Shown here one piece after another: positions 58,618 to 64,000 of a stretch of DNA of 64,000 bases. The stretch's first letter is position 1, and each line of letters opens with the position of its first letter. The notes beneath the pieces were generated by a model, which was not told the origin of the DNA, ran no database searches, and was given only the letters and a program-made list of their open reading frames with translations. Source of the stretch: Calocera cornea HHB12733 (taxonomy: Eukaryota > Basidiomycota > Dacrymycetes > Dacrymycetales > Dacrymycetaceae); NCBI GenBank assembly GCA_001632435.1, contig KV424043.1, positions 1-64,000 of the forward strand, in the 5' to 3' direction. The position numbers and the translations under genes were made by a program.

Positions 58618-60412
58618 TTACTTCTGACAGTGATCATCGTCAATACGTTTGGACAAGGTGGAAAAGGGACTGTTCTAACCTTGTTCGACCACACACAACT
58701 TCCCTCGACCTTCCAATTCTCCCGCAAGTCCTTGATGCCCATCCAGCCAATGGTATAAGTGGCTTCTTCGTTCGTCTCCTGAAATCGCACCAGATGCATT
58801 GCCTTCGTCGTTCTTTCGATCTTAAAGGAATAGTCATTTCCCCCCGAGACTGTGAAGTTGTACCAGTCGAGACAGAACAGCGTTAATCCCTTTTCGATAA
58901 CGTGGATCGGTCCCGTGCATGCTGGTCCCTCCCTTTGACCGTCACCCTTGCAGTGATAGCCATCACGGTCCGTGAGGAGGGAGAAGTGGACCGTGGAGCT
59001 GCCTTTGTCCATGGTGATGGTACAGTCGAGCGCCGTAACTCTGTCACTGTCAGGGAATTAGCATAAATTTCAGGGTAGGAATACCCTGAACCCACTAGTC
59101 CGCTGGATCTATCATGTATGGACTTTGCGAAGTGTGAGTGCCGTATCCATCCGCCAGGACTTCGCACTCACGTGAATTGACACTCGCCCCGGATATCAAG
59201 TTTGTTATTCAGGAGATCGCCATTGTAGTCCCCGACAAACTGGGCCAAAACTTGTCCGAGCCTGGCTTTCCAATCGATCTTGCCAGACTTGAAGAGCAGT
59301 TCATAGAACGTGACCGTAATGACGCCTTTCACGAGTGTAGCTTCGAAACATGAGTCCTTGATGTCGAAGAGTTCGTTGACGTTATTGTAGCTGAATGTAC
59401 CGCTATGGCCAGGAATAGCGTGTTTCAGTGTACCTTCGATGAGTGTCACATCCATGCTGATGTCGATGAGGTCGTAGAGCGGAGATTCGCTAGTCATGGT
59501 GAACAGGTACGGGCCTGCTGAGCACTTCTTTGCCTGCACGAACTGGACGCCAGACAGCAGATGTTCGGAGAAGCTGCTCCTCGTTTAGATAGCATGAAAT
59601 GGGTGTATAACACGGCACATACTTGGGTACATCGGTCTGCTCTACCGAAATAAGCACTGGGGTACTCTCTGCTCCGAAATCCTCGGGCCTGGATCATACG
59701 CGTAAGGTCTCTGCCTCGTAGGACTTCATGGAGAGCGATACGTACGATGAAGTCGGAGCAACATGCCTGAAAGGAACAACAGATTCCAATGAGACATATA
59801 GTTGGCTTTGAATAAGTCCCACTTACGTGAATGTGCATACACCATGAGCGAAGAGAAGCTGTCCCGCATGATCCTTGTTGTATTGACCAACGAGTTGCTT
59901 CTCTGATTCCTCTGACTTCGTGCGGTAGAAGTTGACGGTGAGAGCGCCTGCCCACGAGACTTCGGCATCGAAGCTGCATTCAACACCAACTAAATCGTCT
60001 TCCGTAGCGTACGAAAACCATCCGTCTCCTTCGAGGCAGTCCCTGGTGAAAAATCGGCCAGTTCCATGCCCTTCACAAAAGAGAAGAGAGCCTTGCTCCT
60101 CCGTCGTCTCCATTATGAAGGTAATCCCAGTCGCCTTCGAGCTGCGCTGGATCCAGATGTACGCCGCTTCGACCTTCTTGACCAAGCTACGGAACCGAGA
60201 CAGTCAATCAGTGCAAGAATATGCGGTGTAATGTCCACGTACTGAGACGCATCAACTTGAGTTCCCTTCCTAGGCGGTCATAGCTTCAGCAAGACAGCTT
60301 ATACATCGGGCTCATGGCCCATATCGGACGTACTTGGGGATCACAGCGCTGGTCTTGAACAATGATTAGATGCAGTGACGTGTCACGAGAGAGGGTCTCT
60401 TACCAGTGACAT
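58618..60412 (-). CDS. Tandem-cluster family member F (three modules)
   Basis: The start is ATG 60412 (MSL, then a GTAAGA donor). Module 1 includes EAAYIWIQRSSKATGITF, GDGWFSYATEDDLVGVEC, GALTVNFYRTKSEE, LVGQYNKDH and AHGVCTFT. Module 2 includes LYDLIDISMDVTLIEGTL, SGTFSYNNVNELFDIK, GVITVTFYELLF and DIRGECQFT. Module 3 includes STVHFSLLTDRDGYHCKG, LTLFCLDWYNFTV, DYSFKIERTTKAMHLVRF and VEGSCVWSNK. The last intron (GTTAGA...CTGTCAG) leaves only AAG-TAA as the final exon, ending at 58618. It is the most diverged of the three-module members. A consensus TATAAAAG lies about 93 bp upstream. Confidence 0.7.
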
Positions 60413-60503
60413 ATTGGGGAATTGTGCTGGAGGTGGATATTGGTATAGTGGAAGATATGCGAGCGGGAGTGAGTTGGGGCCGAAGAGGTCTGAGCAAGGC
60501 AGG

Positions 60504-60511
60504 CTTTTATA
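60504..60511 (-). promoter_or_regulatory. TATA box of member F
   Basis: TATAAAAG on the minus strand, about 93 bp upstream of ATG 60412. Confidence 0.6.
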
Positions 60512-61223
60512 GAAATACGGGCTCAAACAGAGAGCGCAAGGTATGCCATATCGTGGATATGCTCCGATCCTCCGGTGAATAGGGCCGACTCCCGGTTAGT
60601 AGAGCACACGTTGGACCAGTATCGGTACCCGTTCGTTGAGCCTTGTCCCCTTCAGTGAGGATGCGAACGAAAGATGTATCCGCCAACATCTTAATGTACG
60701 TTCCACAGTAGCTGGGACACTGCGACCCCACTCCATGGACTGATTGATAGGGCTAGTCCCCGGAGAGTCGGCGGTTTGAGAAGAGCCGGTCTTCCGAGAA
60801 CGCGCCTCACACAGGAGCGCACGAAGAACCGGAATCGTCAGAATCTACAGAAATCCTCTGCGGTTGCATCTTGGTCGTCTGAGGCGTGGCCACACCTGGT
60901 TTGCAGAGCTGGTTTGATGCAGCAAGCAGAAAGTGACTGAGCCAGAAGCCGTGTGAGGATGAGGTTGATGAGTGAAGAGACCCGGAACGGAGCCTTTTGT
61001 GCCGCCGGACCTTCCGCGGCCGCGCGGCAACGCTCAAAGCGAGCAAGTAATTGTTGTGCTGTATTCAGCAACACAGATATCGTTTTCTATTTTGTTACAA
61101 ATCGATGTTGACACTCTATTTGGTGCTCTTGCTCTTGATCATATCATTCGTTCATTTCAGCACCAAAGACCCAGTCAACCCTCCCTTGTCCACAGATGAT
61201 GGAAGACATTACGTCAAACGTCA
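60512..61223. other. Intergenic, no supported gene
   Basis: Short frames only. It separates member F from the phosphoglycerate mutase gene. Confidence 0.4.
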
Positions 61224-63141
61224 TCAGTGCTTCAGCAGGGAATGTCCGGTCATCTCCTTGGGGATGTCGAATCCCTGTAAGCTATATCAGCGGCAAGTCA
61301 CATCGCACGGGCAATCAACGCACCATGAGATCCAGCACAGTCGGCGCGACATCGCACAGCGCGCCCTCCTCGCCGTTCTTCTCAGGGGTCACCTCAAGCT
61401 GGCCCTTATCACCCGTAAGGATGAAGGGCACGGGGTTGGTCGTATGTGCAGTATGCGGCTCGCCAGTCTCTGGGTTGATCATCTGCTCTGCATTGCCGTG
61501 ATCGGAAGTAACGATGAGGATGTAGCCAGCCTCCTCGCACGCGTCATACACCGTCTTCACCGCCTTGTCCGTTGCGGTGATCGCCTTGACAGCCGCATCG
61601 TACTTGCCGGTGTGGCCAACCATGTCCGGAGGTGCGAAGTTGCACATGACGAAATCATACTTCTCCGACTTGACGGTTTCGGCGACCTTGTCGGCCACAA
61701 GCTGTACCGACATCTCTGGCTTCAGGTCGTAGGTCGCAACTTTCGGCGAAGGGATCATCTCGCGATCCTCGCCCGAGAACTGCTTCTCCACACCACCATT
61801 GAAGAAGAACGTGACATGCGCGTACTTCTCAGTTTCTATTGAACCGTGAGTATATGCGCAGGCTCAGAAGGAATAAGCGTGCTGACCAGCAATATGACAC
61901 TGCTTTGCGCCCTTCTTCGCCAGCCATTCAGCAAGCACGTCAGTCATTCCCTGGGGAGGGAAAGCCACCGGGAATGACCAATCGGGGTTGTAACGCGACA
62001 TCGTGGTCACATTCTGCAGCACCGGGTCAGGCACGGCTACATGTGAAGGATTACGTTGAACGCACAAGGCCAGTTGGGACCTCAACCTCCATCGGCTTCT
62101 CAGGGAACCCGAAGATGCTGGTGAGCTCACGCATACGGTCGGAGCGGTAATTGAAGAAGAATAGCGTGTCGTTGTCTGCAGTTTCCAGTCAGCGCTTGGC
62201 ACTGGTGCAGCTGCACAATGCAGCATACCCTTGATACGCGTCTCCGGACCACCGGAGATGATAGGCTTCATGAACTCGTCCGTCTCGTCTTTGTCATACC
62301 TCTCCTGGAACGTCTTTAAGAGGTCGTCCGTCTTCTCGCCCTCCCCCTTGACCAAGGCGTCAACTGCGATCTTGACACGCTCCCAGCGCTTATCGCGATC
62401 CATCGCGTAGTAGCGACCAACGACAGTGACAACCTTTCCTACACCCTCCTTCTGGACAAACTCTAGGAGGTGCTTAAGGTGCTTGATGCCAGAGTGCGGG
62501 TCGGTGTCGCGACCATCGCCGATGAAGTGAACGTAAACCTCGGGAATGCCTTGCTCCTTAGCAGTCTCGAGGAGGGCGAACAAGTGGTCGATGTGAGAGT
62601 GAACACCACCATCAGACACCTTCACGTATATTAGCATCTCATATGTATGAAATATGGAGTGGCGCACCAGACCAATGAGATGAAGACGTCCGTTGGTCTT
62701 CTTGGCATGCTGAAAGCTCTCAACGATGTACCTCTCCTTGTGGAACTCGCGCTTCTTGATGGCAACATCGATGCGAACAATATCCTGCCAAACTATGCGA
62801 CCAGCGCCAATGTTCAAGTGACTATACGCGGCTGTCAGGACCATCCATCACAGAATCCGCGTAACACGGAGTAACGCACCCGACCTCAGAGTTACCCATC
62901 AGCCCGTCGTTCAGCCCGACAGCAAGACCATGGGCCTCCAGCAGGCGGTAGTTATGCTTCTCGGCAATTTGGTCCATCGTGGTGGTGACGCCAGCTTCGA
63001 CGGCATTGCCTTTCAGCCCAGGCTGCCGTGCGACTCCCCAGCCATCATGCACACTTTATGCACATACAATCAGCGTTCTGAGTAGCAGCCCGTGAGGTAT
63101 TGCACACACATGAGACAAACTTTATGCTTGACTTGGACCAT
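61224..63141 (-). CDS. gpmI: 2,3-bisphosphoglycerate-independent phosphoglycerate mutase
   Basis: Eight exons join in phase: 63141-63110, 63053-62880, 62821-62668, 62619-62229, 62175-62066, 62013-61887, 61835-61324 and 61274-61224. They total 1551 nt, or 516 residues, the usual length. It starts MVQVKHKVCLIVHDGWGVA. The catalytic serine lies in GLMGNSEVGHLNIGAGR, split by an intron. Further family motifs are VSDGGVHSHIDHL, FIGDGRDTDPHSG, VGRYYAMDRDKRW, HVTFFFNGG, NFAPPDMVGHTG and VTSDHGNAEQM, which carry the metal ligands (Asp, His, Asp, His). The enzyme interconverts 3- and 2-phosphoglycerate in glycolysis in the cytosol. Nothing is missing. Confidence 0.95.
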
Positions 63142-64000
63142 GTCGTAACAGATTGAACTATGAGTGTGGTCTATGCCAACGCAGGATGCAGGAGTTGCGG
63201 TAAAGAGATGAGGGAAATTGATGGGGTCCGACTATTCGCCGTCTCGTAACTGGCCGACTGGCCCAGCCCGCCGCGCCTCAATGACGCGCAGAGTTATTCC
63301 CGGCCAAGCACGTGCACCACGTGGAGTGTCAGGGTCTCGGCGAACTTCGGCGTGTCCTCCACCGCACCCCTGCGCTCCCACGTTCCTGCCTCCTTCAAAG
63401 CGTGTCTCCACCTTATAATGCCCTTCATCCCGGTCTCCTGCAGAAAGCTCGTTGCATACCAAAACGATTCGTCGGTAAATCTACGAAAGACATCCAAGGC
63501 TCATTACAACAGGTGCAAAACACGACGCCCTGCACCAGCTCCCGCGGTTGACTGGATACAGTACACTGCATTACAACTCCATCAACGGATTATGATGAGC
63601 TTGTTTCAATGCGCTTTATGAACGACATTCTGTCAAAACGCACGAGAATTAAGTTGTGTATGTTCCTTGACCCTGTTCAGTCGCAGCAGCGTAGGCGGAT
63701 CTCTCAATGGTTCGACGAAATACCGGCGCCGTGTATGTTCATCCAACTTGGTGAGATGCATTCAAGCTTTCCTGGATGACGTTCCGGCAAGTCGGATTCC
63801 GTCTCCCTTATCATTCGGGTCTGATGACGTAGCAGGTTCTCCGCCAATTGCACCGCATGCTCATGATCAAGGCTATCATGTGAAGCACCTCGAGGTAGCT
63901 CATCAGATGTCCCAGGCTCTGGCTTCTGCCGCAGCACATCGGAGCTCGGGGAGATGGCTCTCCGGCGGGAAGCCGTTTCTATGTTCCCTCAGACTGGTCG
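63142..64000. other. Right edge, fragments of an unassigned minus-strand gene possible
   Basis: Minus-strand frames 63937-63704 (ASHDSLDHEHAVQLAENL, ending ISSNH and TAA) and 63497-63294 (FTDESFWYATSFLQETGM) look coding-like. They may be exons of a gene running off the right edge. No family recognised. Confidence 0.3.

Noticed and set aside
61051..61842. A 263-codon open frame on the + strand
   Set aside because: It is antisense to the phosphoglycerate mutase exons and mirrors their codon pattern.
1..64000. CRISPR array, rRNA or tRNA genes, bacterial operons
   Set aside because: No regularly spaced repeats, rRNA cores or cloverleafs were recognised by eye, and the gene structure is eukaryotic. 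A tRNA scan would be decisive.

Overview
The window looks like nuclear DNA of a filamentous basidiomycete, most likely an Agaricomycete wood-decay type. Most genes are broken by short introns of about 45-80 nt with GT-AG ends, and joining them by eye gives proteins that match fungal families. There are no operons, and no rRNA, tRNA or CRISPR that I can see. The Agaricomycete placement is inference from gene content: an alpha-kinase, an rva_4-type integrase gene, F-box-like genes and lineage-specific hypotheticals.

Left part (1-34.6 kb) is an accessory region. It holds a decayed gene copy at the left edge whose better-preserved paralogue lies at 22.9-24.6 kb; a gene with a duplicated exon pair (1.6-2.7 kb); an intact six-exon integrase-core gene (5.2-6.8 kb); an alpha-kinase with N-terminal CxxC pairs (7.8-10.2 kb); two paralogous hypothetical genes (11.7-13.6 kb + and 20.2-22.6 kb -); a 445-aa protein with an internal repeat (16.0-17.5 kb); an F-box/LRR pseudogene (25.6-27.1 kb); a GC-rich lipase gene (27.6-29.8 kb); a secreted two-module repeat protein (30.2-31.4 kb); and a pair of F-box-like/zinc-binding paralogues, one broken (32.2-33.1 kb) and one intact (33.6-34.5 kb). 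A near-perfect 26-bp palindrome recurs four times here, twice close upstream of the two paralogous hypotheticals.

Middle part (35.2-43.7 kb) is conserved housekeeping sequence: an AAA ATPase, the AP endonuclease Apn2, glyoxalase I, the complex I 51-kDa subunit, and a cytochrome b561-type membrane protein. At the right end (61.2-63.1 kb) is cofactor-independent phosphoglycerate mutase. For most of these every exon could be joined in phase, giving full-length products.

The most unusual block is 44.1-60.4 kb: seven paralogous genes (two +, five -) of a family I do not recognise. They are built from one, two or three related beta-rich modules of about 110-130 residues, each ending in a G-x-C-x-aromatic type motif. 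Members differ in module number, most have an intron immediately before or a few codons before the stop, and three have a TATA box about 90 bp upstream of the start. This is a recent local expansion and the best candidate here for an undescribed system.
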